From Molanna angustata (taxonomy: Eukaryota; Arthropoda; Insecta; Trichoptera; Molannidae): DNA of 64,000 bases. The stretch's first letter is position 1; each line of letters opens with the position of its first letter. Of this stretch, positions 33,660 through 44,800 are shown piece after piece. The DNA is taken from positions 17,618,033 to 17,682,032 of the forward strand of contig OY754977.1 in the NCBI GenBank assembly GCA_963576475.1. Direction: 5' to 3'. Position numbers and translations under genes: made by a program. Below the pieces are notes generated by a model, which was given only the letters and a program-made list of their open reading frames with translations, made no database searches and was not told the origin of the DNA.

Positions 33660-34636
33660 TAGGTAGGGTTGGGTGGGGTGAAAAGTGCCGTGGGTAAAAA
33701 GTGCCATCTATCAAATTTCTTATATAGCAAAATTATACAACTACTTAGGTCATCTCTACTGGTAGGTAGACACTCTGCGACATGTATGTACAATTTCAGT
33801 TGACGTGTGACAGTAATTGCGGTTGTGCGGATGATTTGTTTTTTTTTCGCCTCAAAAGTATTTTTTTTCGTTTGAGTTATTTTTTGGATTGTGAACAGAC
33901 GTACCTATTGAGATTGGTTTTTAAAGTAAGTGTTATTTACTTGTTAATTTTGTTATATTTAAGGTTCTAATTGTAAAAATATTAATTGTTTGGATTAAAA
34001 AAAAAATAGATATGTTTTTATTTATAGGCAGGGGTGGGGTGAAAAGTGACAAATGGAACTTTTCACCCCAGAACAACCTTTTGGATGAATAACAAAACTG
34101 AAAGTACGATGACAATATACAATATTCCCTCAATAGTTCTCACTACATTGCCACTAGCCTAAACACCGCATAATATAGTCAAAGGTTTTGGAAAACCAGG
34201 AATATTCCCATACAGTGAAAATAGTTTTAGCGAATGTGACTTTGCACCATCATATGTCACAGATCGTCCCAATCCACAAGAGTCTGAATACGATGAATCT
34301 ACCAACGCGTTTAATACATCAAATAATTCCGCAATCGTTGCCAGAAATGCATCAAATGAAGCTCTTCCTTGCACTTTCTACCATTGGCACTTTCTACCCC
34401 ATACCCTGGAACTTTTCACCCCATCGGTGGGGTAAAAAGTTCCAGTTGACGTGGGTCAACAAAATGCATAAAATCTTTTTTGTGTTTGGAGTTGGAAATA
34501 TCTTTCTTACTAAAAAATATAGAGGAATGATGTAGTTCTACGTATAATAAAAGAGAATCAATTTTACTAGTTGCATCATCATGTAATTTGACTCAAAGTG
34601 AAAAATGGCACTTTTCTCCCCAGCCGACCCTACCTA
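33660..34636 (+). mobile_element. Deleted pogo/Tigger-like DNA transposon
   Basis: 30-bp inverted ends: TAGGTAGGGTTGGGTGGGGT at the left against TAGGTAGGGTCGGCTGGGGA read inward from the right; both continue GAAAAGTGCC, with three mismatches in all. The same GGGGTGAAAAGT core recurs inside in both orientations (34030-34073 and 34405-34445), so subterminal repeats are present. The interior retains only the 3' part of a transposase. A TA occurs at each end, as expected for Tc1/mariner-superfamily targets, but it lies within the TAGG repeat. Confidence 0.82.
34163..34433 (+). pseudogene. pogo/Tigger-like transposase C-terminal fragment
   Basis: An open frame after a TAA at 34160-34162 reads ...NIVKGFGKPGIFPYSENSFS, ECDFAPSYVTDRPNPQESE and then a Ser/Asn-rich region before a stop near 34434. 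'GFxxxGIxPFNxxxFxExDFxPSxVTDRP' is the hallmark at the end of the DDE domain in pogo/Tigger-type transposases. All catalytic D residues, the CENP-B-type helix-turn-helix and any start are missing, so this is the residue of an internal deletion. An overlapping frame starting at 34188 is a shadow. Confidence 0.78.
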
Positions 34637-34639
34637 TTC

Positions 34640-35073
34640 AAAGTTAATTAATATTACCTACTTTAAAATTAAAAAAAACCTAAGTTGTAATCTACGTACC
34701 TACTTACCTACTACATAATAAACATTACGAAGTATAGAAAAAGCGCTCCACGAGTTGGTGATTTATCCGATAGATGGCGTTAGTGGTAACGATTCAGCAA
34801 GACAGGTGATCGTAACCAGTTTATCGTTCGTGTGGACCAATTTGCCCAATAGGCGGTAGGGATCTAGGTAGGTAGGTATCATCATAACTATATCTATCTT
34901 ATACCTGTTAAGTAAGGTTTGGGTACCTACCTATCTATTGTTCATAAAGGTAGGTACCTAGGTATGTAGGTACTTATCTACTTATCGATTCTTAGTTGCA
35001 TCTTTATAAACTAATCGAAGATCTTTTTTTTCAAAATTTAATAATTTTATATTTGAATCATATAGGTAGGTAC
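34640..35073. other. Intergenic DNA, no gene
   Basis: TACC-rich spacer. 34740-34850 (GGTGATTTATCCGATAGATG, GATCGTAACCAGTTTATCG) is non-repetitive within this window. No coding frame. Confidence 0.4.
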
Positions 35074-35081
35074 CTACCTAC

Positions 35082-35376
35082 CAGTAGCGGAATTACTTAT
35101 AGAACCCGAAAATTTTGGCTTGCCTATGAATATTAAGTTGAGAAATTCAAGACCTAATGTTTTTTTGTCTGTTGAAACCACACTTCAAGATTAAAAATTG
35201 AACCGTATGTAGATACGATGCTTGAAAGGGCCACAAATGTAAATATTATATTGGCATGCGATTTTAAAATATTTTCATGGCCACTCAAATGAACAACGAT
35301 GCTCTAAAAATATTAAATTACGACAGTGTATTTCAATCAGGGTTTGCCTAGTCCGAAGGTTCTAGGCACGCCCCTG
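35082..35376 (+). mobile_element. hAT-like non-autonomous element, copy C
   Basis: It begins CAGTAGCGGAATTACTTATA and ends GTTCTAGGCACGCCCCTG. The flanking octamers CTACCTAC (35074-35081) and CTACCTAC (35377-35384) are identical, though the target is itself TACC repeat. The interior matches copies A and B (CATGGCCACTCAAATGAACA). No transposase. Confidence 0.75.
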
Positions 35377-35384
35377 CTACCTAC

Positions 35385-36212
35385 TACCTACTAATTCCTT
35401 CGAATATCAAACAGCCTCTCATTTTTGACAATATCAATGGGTTTTCCAATCGTCACACAATTATGTAGATATGTAGGTAGGTAGGTACCTACTTACCTAC
35501 CTACTTACCTAGGTAAACGACTGACCATTTCCATAGATTTTTATTATAATAGGTATACGTACCTATTAGATGTAGAAGGTAGGTAGGTTCTCCGTGCAAA
35601 AATGAGTCATTAAATATCGCGCGTTTGACGTTTTGCATGGTTTTTTTTTTTTTTTTGTTTTGCATGGTTGGTAACATATTTCAGTTTTCCTTACATTTCA
35701 ACACATCCTAGATAACTGTTCTCTAAATCTTAATAAATAAAGTGTTTCTTCCGACAAATAAATCCAAAAACAATTCATATTAGTCGTTATTCTATATAAC
35801 TAGAAAAACGATGTTGCTACCCACCAAAACGTTTAAAATCCCTCGGAAAAATGTCTCACTTCGATTCATACAAAATTTGCTAACTACGACATATAGTAGG
35901 TACCTACCTACCTACCTACCTACATATATTATAATAAAAATCTATGACCATTTCTCTTAATAATACCTAAGGTGTTGATATCATAGACTAATAGGTTACC
36001 TATAGATATGACACAAGAAAAAAATCTTGGTAGGTACCTACCTACCTATACTCCGCGTGGCTGTGCTACTGTGCTGTAGAATTTGAATATTTTTGGAATG
36101 GTTCGGGATGAAAATTGAAACATTAGGTAGGAAGGTAGGTAGGTACATGCTGTTAGCAAGGGTATTTAAAATTTGAAAAACTTTTAAGTAGACTCTCCTA
36201 TAAAAAAATATA
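35385..36212. other. Intergenic DNA, no gene
   Basis: TACC-rich DNA with a T-run at 35641-35657. The sequence TTTGCATGGTTTTTTTTTTT repeats its TTTTGCATGGTT motif on both sides of that run (35633-35642 and 35660-35669), suggesting a small duplication. No gene. Confidence 0.4.
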
Positions 36213-36340
36213 TGGGTGGTGGAAGAGCGATTAGCGCGCTGGGTTAGATCCAGTGGTCGCGAGTTCGAAACCTGTCACGACCGATTTCGTTCACCTATAG
36301 CACAAGCATTTATGCTTAATTTAGGGAATCTATGAGGATA
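36213..36340 (+). repeat. tRNA-derived SINE, family 3
   Basis: GGGTGGTGGAAGAGCGATTA (A-box region), GGTCGCGAGTTCGAAACCTG (B-box region), then ACCGATTTCGTTCACC and AGCACAAGCATTTATGC. The head is slightly shortened between the boxes relative to 18640-18836 (GGGTTAGATCCAG lacks the TAA). Confidence 0.83.
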
Positions 36341-36509
36341 TAGGTACCTAGGTACCTACCTTTTTGTAATAATTACAAGGACATATAGGTACCTACATTT
36401 TATTTATTATTTTTATCTTAAAATATAGGTAGGTCCTACCAAACTAAATAAAATAAAATTCTTGTAGGTAGGTACCTACATACCTATAGGTATCTAATTA
36501 GTATTTACA

Positions 36510-37075
36510 GTAGTAACACTGGCGGGTTTATAGTCTAACGGCAATTTCTTCCAACCAACCAGAGTTTTAATGTTTAGTTAGGTACCTACATATCTACAAT
36601 ACAATCTGTAGGTACCTACCTACTTACTAATGGCAATAATGTTATGGCATGACAAAAAATAAAGATAGCAGAAGAAAAGTAAAAAAAAGACAAAAAAATA
36701 GAAATAGGTCATAGAAATGATAGGAAAAAAAAGGATCAGGAGAGGAAGAAGAAATCAGATAGATATATTGGTATTATCTAACCTTTTTTGGACCGACGTA
36801 ATATCAGGACTATAAGACTATTCCATAGCCTTGCTGATTGTTAGGTAGCATAAGTACCTAGGTGCCTACTTACTTCAAATGAAGATCTAAAAAAATCAGC
36901 AGGTAGGTAAGTACTATGAATAGGAATAGATAGTAAAGTACGTTCAGCAGATCGGAGTGGACGCGCTTGGCTTGAAAGATTAGTGAATTAAGGTATGTTT
37001 GAGATACTGAGGTAGCTTTGCATTAGAAAGGACATTGTAGGTAGGTAGGTACCTAATTATAGCAATAACAGGATA
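36510..37075 (-). pseudogene. LINE family J C-terminus and 3' end
   Basis: The 3' end CACTGGCGGGTTTATAG and GGCAATTTCTTCCAACCAAC (36521-36560) is followed by diverged, TACC-interrupted sequence that matches 20060-20300 and 58700-58960 (ACTATTCCATAGCCTTGCTG, GTACGTTCAGCAGATCGGAG). On the minus strand this is the LRSAERTxLxVP..SARLWNxL tail region of the LINE protein, too broken to read through. Confidence 0.7.
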
Positions 37076-37232
37076 TGTACCTACCAATAGGTACCTACCT
37101 ATGTACAGTTAATCATTCTTTTAAAAAAATGTGTCACTAAAATCCCATTTACCTATATTTAGATCCCAATAGGTAGGTATATTAAGATATCAATCCTCAT
37201 ACCTATGTAGAGTCGTAGCTTATATCAGCTCT

Positions 37233-37392
37233 GCCCCCCCCCCCCCTAGATAACGTGTCATTTAGCTCAAGAAAAAAACAAGAAAAGATAACTCAATGAA
37301 TGAAAGTGACAGTTGTCACGTGACTGGCAACAGCTGTCACATCCATATGAGTTATCTTTTCTTGAGCTAAATGATACGTTGTCTAGGGGGGC
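37233..37392. mobile_element. Palindromic GCCCCCCTAGAC MITE
   Basis: Left end GCCCCC..CCTAGATAACGTG and right end CACGTTGTCTAGGGGGGC type sequence are inverted copies extending almost to the centre (GTTGTCACGTGACTGG). TCATTTAGCTCAAGAAAA and TTTTCTTGAGCTAAATGA pair inside. The poly-C run at the left end has expanded to 14 C. No coding capacity. Confidence 0.85.
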
Positions 37393-37499
37393 TGTACCTA
37401 TAAGTATTTATTTAGGTAGGTACCTACCTACCTACTATAGTTATGGTTGATAAGTAGGTAGGTACCAAGATATAGGTAATACCTACTTAAATACTTATA

Positions 37500-38436
37500 T
37501 CCAACTAATTTGATTAAAACTATTCTGTTTTTACCAATTACGACAAGCCCATAGCTAAGGATGTATAATTCCCCTTTTCGTAAGAAACAAAGATATTAAT
37601 CAAATTCTTAGAATAATGTTAGAAATACCTACTTACTCTGTCTATGTAGGTTGGATATTCCAAAATCGTTTCCAAATAATAATTAATTAACTATAATACA
37701 CAAATCGATAGTAGGTATCTAGTTTAAATATAATCCATTCATTCATTCTACCAGGAACCCATAAAACATCAAGAGTGGTTCGATACAAAAATAGAGCATT
37801 AGTCTAACGTCGTATGACGAGTGTTTTGTTGCCACTGATTTTCTTCTTATTATTTTCTACAATATTCCCATAGTAGCTCGATGCTAAAACATCTTCCCAC
37901 TTCTATACATCCCCACTTAGTAGAAAATCTTCGTCCAATGTCCTATTGATCTATCGCCTCGCCTCAAATATATCCGTCTCGCTCGAGCAAGCCCCTCCCA
38001 CAGCGCTCTCCGTCTCACTCGGCGCTATGACAATTTACAAGTCGCAATAATAATAATAATATGTTGACATTGTTCTTATTTTGAAAACTAAAAAAAAAAA
38101 AAAAAAAACAAAAATGCATCTGTAATGTGTTCAAATATCTATACAAAATTATTTTCAAATCAAACATAATATATCAAATATTTTCAATTTCATTTTAGTG
38201 ACATTTATGTATATTGCGACAAACGACATTGCAATAATATTGGATTTTATTTTATGAAATTCTGTGTTTATTTTTGTCACCGTGAGACTCGTTCGAAATT
38301 CAAATTTGAAGTCGTTCTATTTTTTTTTTCTGGGTGGACACAGCGAGTGACGCCGTCTCGCTCGTGTCGCGCGCCTTTTTTGTCGTCTTGTCCCTGTCTC
38401 GCGTCGAAGGCGTCACCTGTGCCTTCTGTTATTTTC
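37500..38436. promoter_or_regulatory. Upstream region of the zinc-finger gene
   Basis: No transposon is recognised from 37500 to 38436 apart from microsatellites (AAT at 38047-38060, A-run 38091-38108). 37935-38020 is GC/CpG-rich (CGCCTCGCCTC, CTCGCTCGAGC, CTCCGTCTCACTCGG), in contrast with AT-rich flanks. It lies 0.4 kb before the proposed first exon, so it is a candidate promoter-proximal region. Function is inference. Confidence 0.35.
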
Positions 38437-38701
38437 AGTTTCAGTTACGTCCGAGCCGGCGGACGGTTAGCGCGTATTTGTCTCTTGGACTGTTGTCGTG
38501 TCCGTGTCTTGTTCGGCTACATTGTACAAATTTTTGACTGATATTGCCGAATAATATTTTAGGCTGGCCAGTGCAGTGTTTGGTCGTTGTTCTACTAGAT
38601 GGTGTTAGATGTCCCACTGGGGATCATCTCTTGTGTTACTTGAACATTTTCAACAATAGACAATTTTATACTACGATTCGAATTTACTCGTATATAATAA
38701 G
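38437..38701 (+). other. disco: Candidate 5' UTR exon of the zinc-finger gene
   Basis: Two overlapping arthropod initiator-like TCAGTT motifs (38435-38440 and 38441-38446) are followed by GC-rich sequence. At 38700-38703 an AG|GTGCGT donor could splice to the TTTTTATTTTTCAG acceptor ending at 39354, giving an intron of 653 bp. GGACG at 38461-38465 resembles a downstream promoter element but is a few bases off the standard +28 spacing. Short open frames here are not conserved in any recognisable way. The exon limits are proposed, not shown. Confidence 0.38.
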
Positions 38702-39365
38702 GTGCGTAATATTAAAAAAAATCAATATTTCGTGTAATTGACTTTATAATGTTTTTTTTTAATTAGATATTTTTGTTTTTATTTCTTTTTAAATTGATAG
38801 CTATCTATTTTGTGATTCAGAGTGATTTTTTTAGAATAAATGTACTTAGTGCGTTTTTTTATTTGATCAATAAATTTCTGTTTTATTTTTTCACCTACCT
38901 ATATATTTATATTAGGTAGGTACCTACTTCTACAATTTTATTTCAAAAATTATTTTAAATGTTTAAGCAGCAGTAGATAGAAATTAAGTATTTTATTTTA
39001 TACAGAAATATAACAGTTTTTTTTACAAAATACGTCATAATACAATTAACAAAGAAATAAGCCAATTTTAATGTTTCACTAAATTATTTAAATATTTTCA
39101 CATATTTTTCCACGAAGAAAACATTGATCAGGTGAATGGGTTCAAGGAGTGAGATTTAGAATGTTGTTATGAAATAGGATATCTAACTTTTAGTCAAAGT
39201 TCCTTTATATAAATTTAATAGGACGTATTTATAGTAGGTAGGTACCTACCTGTCTTCTAACATAAGTTTAAACTATACGATTTTTTAATGAGTCTTCGTA
39301 TTTTTTTATAATTCAAATCGGATATTCTATAAAATATTTATTTTTATTTTTCAGATTATAGCAGT

Positions 39366-39392
39366 ATGATCATGAGTGGACTTCGCGAGTGA
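39366..39392 (+). other. Upstream ORF, 8 codons
   Basis: An ATG at 39366 opens MIMSGLRE then stops at TGA 39390-39392. This is 23 nt before the main start and in another frame. It lies in the same exon after the acceptor, so if transcribed it could reduce initiation at the main ATG. Confidence 0.5.
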
Positions 39393-39415
39393 AGCGAACT
39401 AAGTTTTGCGGAAAA

Positions 39416-41554
39416 ATGGAAAATAAAGAATCATCTCCGAAGCGACCCCAGATGCCTTTGGGCCTGGGGTACTTCCTGCTGCCACCGCACCCCACCGCTC
39501 CCCCTCGTCCATCACAGCCCTTCGATTTCCGCAATCTCGGAGCCAGCTTCTCCGCACCTCGAGAGGAAACCAACAGAGCCTCCCAAGGGAGAGGATCACC
39601 CACGTCTTCGGCTACAGATGAGAGCAGGACATGTCGCTCCGACGAGGAAGACTGCCCCAGAGAGGACTCGCCAGACATTTCGTTCAGTCTCGGGGATAGA
39701 GACTCTTTTCGGCGTCGAGGGTCGGATAGACCCGACCTTCCACAGTGGCCCGTTAATTTGGGCGTGCAATTTATCAACCCTTCCACCGGTAAAAAACGTG
39801 TTCAGTGCAATGTTTGTCTTAAAACCTTTTGCGATAAGGGCGCTCTTAAAATCCACTTCTCAGCCGTTCATCTTCGTGAGATGCACAAATGCACAGTTGA
39901 AGGTTGCACCATGATGTTTAGCTCGCGTCGCTCCAGGAACAGACACAGTGCGAATCCTAATCCGAAACTTCATTCTCCTCACACGAGACGAAAGATATCG
40001 GCGCACGACGGCAGATCTGCACAACCCTTCCCGCTACTGCCGCTTCCGCTACCTCTGCTACCACCCCTCCCCAGGCCTGGTCCACCTCCAGCTCCGTTCG
40101 GTGAATTCTACAGACGCGAACCTCGAGTTGACGTTGCCGAAGAAGCCAATGCGAGAAAAGAAGAAGAAAAAATACAAAAACTAGCGGATATAAACAAATT
40201 TTTGGCCGATTACCAGAAATACGGACAAGAAATGAGTGAAAAACCGCCAGCGCCCGAAGTTCCTTGCGAATTGAGTCCAGTGAATGACGATGAACCCCAA
40301 GATCTTAGTATGCCCTCCAAACGCAGTGATCCAGATCCTGTGAAAGAAGAAGAAGTCGATCAGGACGAGCCGATAAGTTTAGTGTCAAAGCCTAAAATGG
40401 TTCCTAATATCATCGAAGAAGAAAAACCCGCGGTGTTTGTTCCTAATAAAAGAAAACGTAAAAGTGAAAAGCCTATTCGTTGTTCCCAATCTTCGGACTT
40501 GAATCATTCTGATGAGGATGTGGTCAGTGAAATGTATCGAGAAGACATCAAAGACGTTATTGCTTACGAAAATTCTAGAAATAATAATACATTTCATTCC
40601 ATCGACGGACCTTTATCTCTAAAAATGCCCAAAATTGAAAAGATATCATTAAATAATCGCGAGGAACCACTTGAGTTCAAAAGAGAAATCAACGATAACA
40701 TTGTGGACAGTAAATCAGACATCGTTCGTTCTTTAAACGCTTCCAGTCGTTCGAATGGTGAAAAAATTCGACTTCGGTCAGATCTTTACGAAGGTGAGAC
40801 AAAGTGCAAAAATGAGTTTCGAGAACCGATGAGTCTTATGACGGCCCGCTCGCCGTCGGCGGAAAGCGAGAGAGAAACCAGTTCCGTGGAAACACCGTGT
40901 CATGCCGAGGATCTCAACGCGCTGGAGATTCCTATTGACGAGGAAAACCCCGACAAGTGTACGGCTTGCGGACAAGTGTTTCAAAACCATTTCTTGTTGC
41001 GAATTCACTTCAGGAATGTGCATTTGAAACTTCTGCATCAGTGTGACATTGACGGGTGTAACGCGGCGTTTCCATCCAAGAGAAGCAGGGATCGTCACAG
41101 CTCAAACATGTCACTGCACAGGAAACTCCTTTCGACGTCGTCTCCCGACCACCGCCCGAGATTAGATCCACCTATTCCCGGTTTGGTTCCGGGAAACGGA
41201 TCTGTGGGCTTCGACGCGGATTTGCTGAACCGCCTGTACGCTGACATCAAAGGTCTCGCTTCCACCCTGGAGACGATGAAGTATCATCCGTACGGCGGCG
41301 AATCGGTACCATCCCTGCCGGTGTTCGTGTCGGAAGCCGTCCAACAGTATTGGCGCAGAGCCGGGGCGGGTGGGCGAGACGCGAGATCTCCACTGTCGGC
41401 CTCCTCGCCTCCAGTGATATCCCCGGGGCACGCCGACCCTCCGAGGGACGAGAACAATCCGCTTTTTCGTGAGTCGAGCGAACCGCTGAGGAGGATGACC
41501 TCCCTTTGCGAGCGCCAAGAGCAGATGTACCAGCACCACGTTCCAGTTTCGTGA
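39416..41554 (+). CDS. disco: Disconnected/basonuclin-family C2H2 zinc-finger protein
   Basis: This encodes 712 aa in one exon. The ATG at 39416 (AAAAATGG context) is the first in frame after a TAG at 39359-39361; the frame is also open, without ATG, from 39362. The two finger pairs are the family signature. Pair 1: C131/C134/H147/H152 (CNVCLKTFCDKGALKIHFSAVH) then C159/C164/H177 with the RSRNRHSANPNPKLH end. Pair 2: C515/C518/H531/H536 then C543/C548/H561 with RSRDRHSSNMSLH. A Pro-rich tract is at about 204-232, an acidic/charged middle, a CtBP-type PQDLS motif at 294-298, and three D/EPxSL repeats. The family comprises nuclear DNA-binding proteins; Drosophila disco acts in appendage and optic-lobe patterning. 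Whether this is disco or a disco-related paralogue is not decidable here. The product is probably nuclear: RRK and KRKRKSEK basic clusters are visible. It lies alone among repeats. Confidence 0.93.
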   Translation: MENKESSPKRPQMPLGLGYFLLPPHPTAPPRPSQPFDFRNLGASFSAPREETNRASQGRGSPTSSATDESRTCRSDEEDCPREDSPDISFSLGDRDSFRRRGSDRPDLPQWPVNLGVQFINPSTGKKRVQCNVCLKTFCDKGALKIHFSAVHLREMHKCTVEGCTMMFSSRRSRNRHSANPNPKLHSPHTRRKISAHDGRSAQPFPLLPLPLPLLPPLPRPGPPPAPFGEFYRREPRVDVAEEANARKEEEKIQKLADINKFLADYQKYGQEMSEKPPAPEVPCELSPVNDDEPQDLSMPSKRSDPDPVKEEEVDQDEPISLVSKPKMVPNIIEEEKPAVFVPNKRKRKSEKPIRCSQSSDLNHSDEDVVSEMYREDIKDVIAYENSRNNNTFHSIDGPLSLKMPKIEKISLNNREEPLEFKREINDNIVDSKSDIVRSLNASSRSNGEKIRLRSDLYEGETKCKNEFREPMSLMTARSPSAESERETSSVETPCHAEDLNALEIPIDEENPDKCTACGQVFQNHFLLRIHFRNVHLKLLHQCDIDGCNAAFPSKRSRDRHSSNMSLHRKLLSTSSPDHRPRLDPPIPGLVPGNGSVGFDADLLNRLYADIKGLASTLETMKYHPYGGESVPSLPVFVSEAVQQYWRRAGAGGRDARSPLSASSPPVISPGHADPPRDENNPLFRESSEPLRRMTSLCERQEQMYQHHVPVS

Positions 41555-41866
41555 TGTAAGTTTTCCGCCTGAAATTCTCTCTGGAGACATTTCGGGAACA
41601 TGTCAGCTTTACATTAACATCGTTGTGATAAATACGGGACACGCGTAATATTATATACCTACCCACCATTTGCCAAGTAGCCGGTATATCGGATAAGTGC
41701 AATCATAGATAAATTGGGAAGAACTCTCTAGTTCTATTTATTTTACTCAAAACGACTTAATTACCTATTTTTAGTTTATTTTTCAATCGTTGCGATAATT
41801 TTTATTGGTATACTGTATATATGATTTATTTGTATGATTCTGTAAATAAATATTTAGAAAAATAAA
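41555..41866 (+). terminator. 3' UTR with possible donor and polyA signals
   Basis: GTAAGT at 41556-41561, one base after the stop codon, is a perfect splice-donor consensus, so an additional non-coding 3' exon or an alternative C-terminus from an earlier donor is possible. AATAAA occurs at 41845-41850 and 41861-41866, consistent with cleavage near 41880. The longer candidate 3' UTR up to about 43.7 kb has no clear repeat except TACC runs. Confidence 0.45.
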
Positions 41867-41879
41867 AATACGAAGGACT

Positions 41880-44800
41880 TTCTGATTAGCATATCACGTA
41901 TAGTTATTAAATATTTCTTCATACAATTTCTATATTATCCATACCTACTAGGTAATATTTACTTTATAAGTCAAAGCTTGTGATGTGGTCTACGAAGCGT
42001 ATAAGTTTGTAAAATCGCGTTATTATTTATAGTAGCCTAATTCAGATTAATGGTTTTAAGTAATTTGTACATTTGTAAAAATAATATGTTATAGAGTGCT
42101 TCCATTGCGAATGAAAATTAGTGCATTTTTGACTTTACGATACAAACGCAAACATTTCGATTTTAATTGGTACCTACCTATATAACTAAGTACCTACCTA
42201 CTTCTAACATAGATAACGAATTTTGATTTTTTGTATTTTTACCTACCTACCTATTATAAAAAAATACGTACTTTTCGATTTTAAATTTGATCATGTGCTG
42301 TTCTCAATTTATATCAATGTACTATTTATATTTTCCTATACCTAGGTAATAAATAATAGGTACCTACGTACCTTTATCTTTTCGGAGGACTAGAAACATT
42401 TTGTACTTAACTACGATTTAAAATGGAATCCACTTTTTTAAAACACGTTATTTAATAATAATTTTTTGTCTGTTTAATGATTCAGAAAAATTAAAATACG
42501 AAAATTATTTAATGATATAAAATATGGTGCTTAATTTTTTAAACTCTTTCCTACGCAAATTTACTTTTTTATGTACTTATTAGTTACATATACCTACCTT
42601 TTATGAAGGTATCTTAATTTTTCCATTGCATTGATTAACTAATAAGTAGATATTTTTTTCTGAAAAGCCTTAAATTGTTTTCTAAATTATTACCCATAGA
42701 TACATTCAAAATTATGACGAACACTTTTATGTTTCTTAAGTGTAAATGTAATAATTATTACCTTAACTCTATTATTTTCTGTTGTGATATTTTTTTAAAG
42801 TATTAATTTTTACTATACGTAATATTTTTCTGTTTAATTTTGAATCCACCTGTTAGATAAGCATGAGATTTATAAAAAAAAAATCGGCTCACCTGTAAGA
42901 CTGCTGTGTAAATTAGGTACCTACCTATAAAATAATGATATTTAGGTACACATTATACACACTTATCAAGCTCAAAAAGAGATAATATTAAAAAAAATAT
43001 ACTGGTTGTTATGTGACGATGTAGTTAAATTTATAAAAAATACCCTTTTATTCAGTCCTCTACTGTCTTTAAAATGACTTGTCTTTCCTTTTTCCTATTA
43101 TTATTCCATTAAATTTAATCGTGCATATCGAGTGTTGAATTGATACATTGCTACATAAAATTGCCAAGAATGTAGAATTGTACCTATATTATAATAGGTA
43201 CATAAAAGAGTAATTGTTTACATTATATATATATGTTATGGTGTCTAATACCACATTATTAAATGACAAAATATCATGTTTGAACAATGTAAATTGTGCA
43301 CTATGGAGTGAAGAAATGTACCTATGTTTAGCGATTAGCATGGGTTTCTTCCCGAACTAATATCGCCATGGCATAATATATGTATTGTGAATTGAGAATA
43401 ATGCAGAGTCATATTTTGTTCATTGGTAATTTTATCACCTCCGTGAGTTGAACTCGTGAGCTGATTTAATTTGATAAATAATATAATTATTGTTAAGTGC
43501 GAACATTATAATCTTGTGATAGTGTGAAACTTCATATTGTATTATGTAGGTATACCTAATACAAGGAGTATTCTTGTAAATGTTTTAAAGTCCCTGATGT
43601 TTAGTTTTTACGACTTAGGCATCTCACGATGCGAGAATAATATTTATAATTATATTTATAAATTATGAAAAATATAAATTTGCAATGGACGACGGTGGGT
43701 TTGTTGAATGATAGTGTTAAATAATAATGTGATGCTCTTTAGTAGTGATTCTCAAACTTTTTTTTATTTGGGAAACCCTAATTATTACCTACCTACATGT
43801 TATTTTGCATTGCTTACGTAGGTATTTTACGCATAATTACTTAGATCCTATTTTTTTCGAAATTCATTTTTGGTGCGAATATGTTAAATTTATTGATTAA
43901 ATATAACTAAATTTGTTTGAATATAAAAAAACTTGTATTATTACAAAAATAACTGAATTACAACAAAATCAAACGTTAAATAATTTAATTATTTAAAAAA
44001 GGTAGATATGGTAGGTACCTACCTACTTACATAGTCTTAGGTACGTAGGTACCTACTTGATATATTTGTGGTTTAAAGAAATAACGGAAAGAATATACAT
44101 ATGTATACTTACAAATTAAGTTCCTATAAAAGTTGGTTTTTAATTACAAAATGAGCTACATGATGATTTTTTTAAATTTACAATTTACGTCTTAAAAATC
44201 ATATAAAAATGTCCATTTTTTTGTTTAATTTTTTTATGATATTGAGTGCAAAAAAATGTCTTATTTCTTCCTTATGTAGATAATATCACATTTATATGAT
44301 TAAAAAAAATAAATTCAATATAATTTCCGAAAAAATGTAGTAATAGTTTCATTTTGTCTTTTTTGCATTTCAATTTTTCCATAGTAGGTACTTACCTAAT
44401 CAAACACATATTTATCAATTATAGGTACTTGGAAATGATAATATACCTAATTGTAATGTCACATTAGGTACCTACCTACCTACCTACCATCATCATTATT
44501 TATAATAGGTACCTAGGTACCTACCTATATTTTTTTTGTAATAAATTCAAATCCCCATAGGCGCCTAGTTGATTCACTGCTATAGAGCAAGGTTTTGTTG
44601 ATAATACATACATATATTATATATATTATTATTATTATAAAATGCTGTATTAACAAAAAAATATTTCTCTCGAGTAATAATAATAAATAATTGATGTTGA
44701 AACTAATCGTTATATACCTACATGGCTGCAAATGATATTTGGCCCAATAAAATATTGGTACTATCCAAAGTAAAAAGGTGTGTTTTATTGTTCTAATAGG

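Larger units (their letters stand above)
31340..37480. repeat. TACC/GGTA palindromic low-complexity DNA
   Basis: TAGGTAGGTACCTACCTA-type runs recur every few hundred bases, for example at 32553-32600, 33296-33345, 34868-34975, 35476-35512, 36345-36360 and 37410-37475. Many are perfect palindromes around GGTACC. Apart from the elements listed separately, this 6-kb tract has no coding frame. Density falls across the gene at 38-41.5 kb and rises again at 42-46 kb. Confidence 0.8.

Noticed and set aside
38254..38541. 95-residue open frame upstream of the zinc-finger gene
   Set aside because: No motif, and the region looks like a GC-rich leader with promoter motifs; overlapping frames are equally open.
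39389..39391. GTG start nine codons before the ATG
   Set aside because: A eukaryotic nuclear gene would normally use the ATG at 39416, which has good context.
39370..39856. Minus-strand and alternative-frame open stretches over the zinc-finger CDS, also 40385-41702
   Set aside because: Shadows of a GC-rich coding exon; none has recognisable domains.
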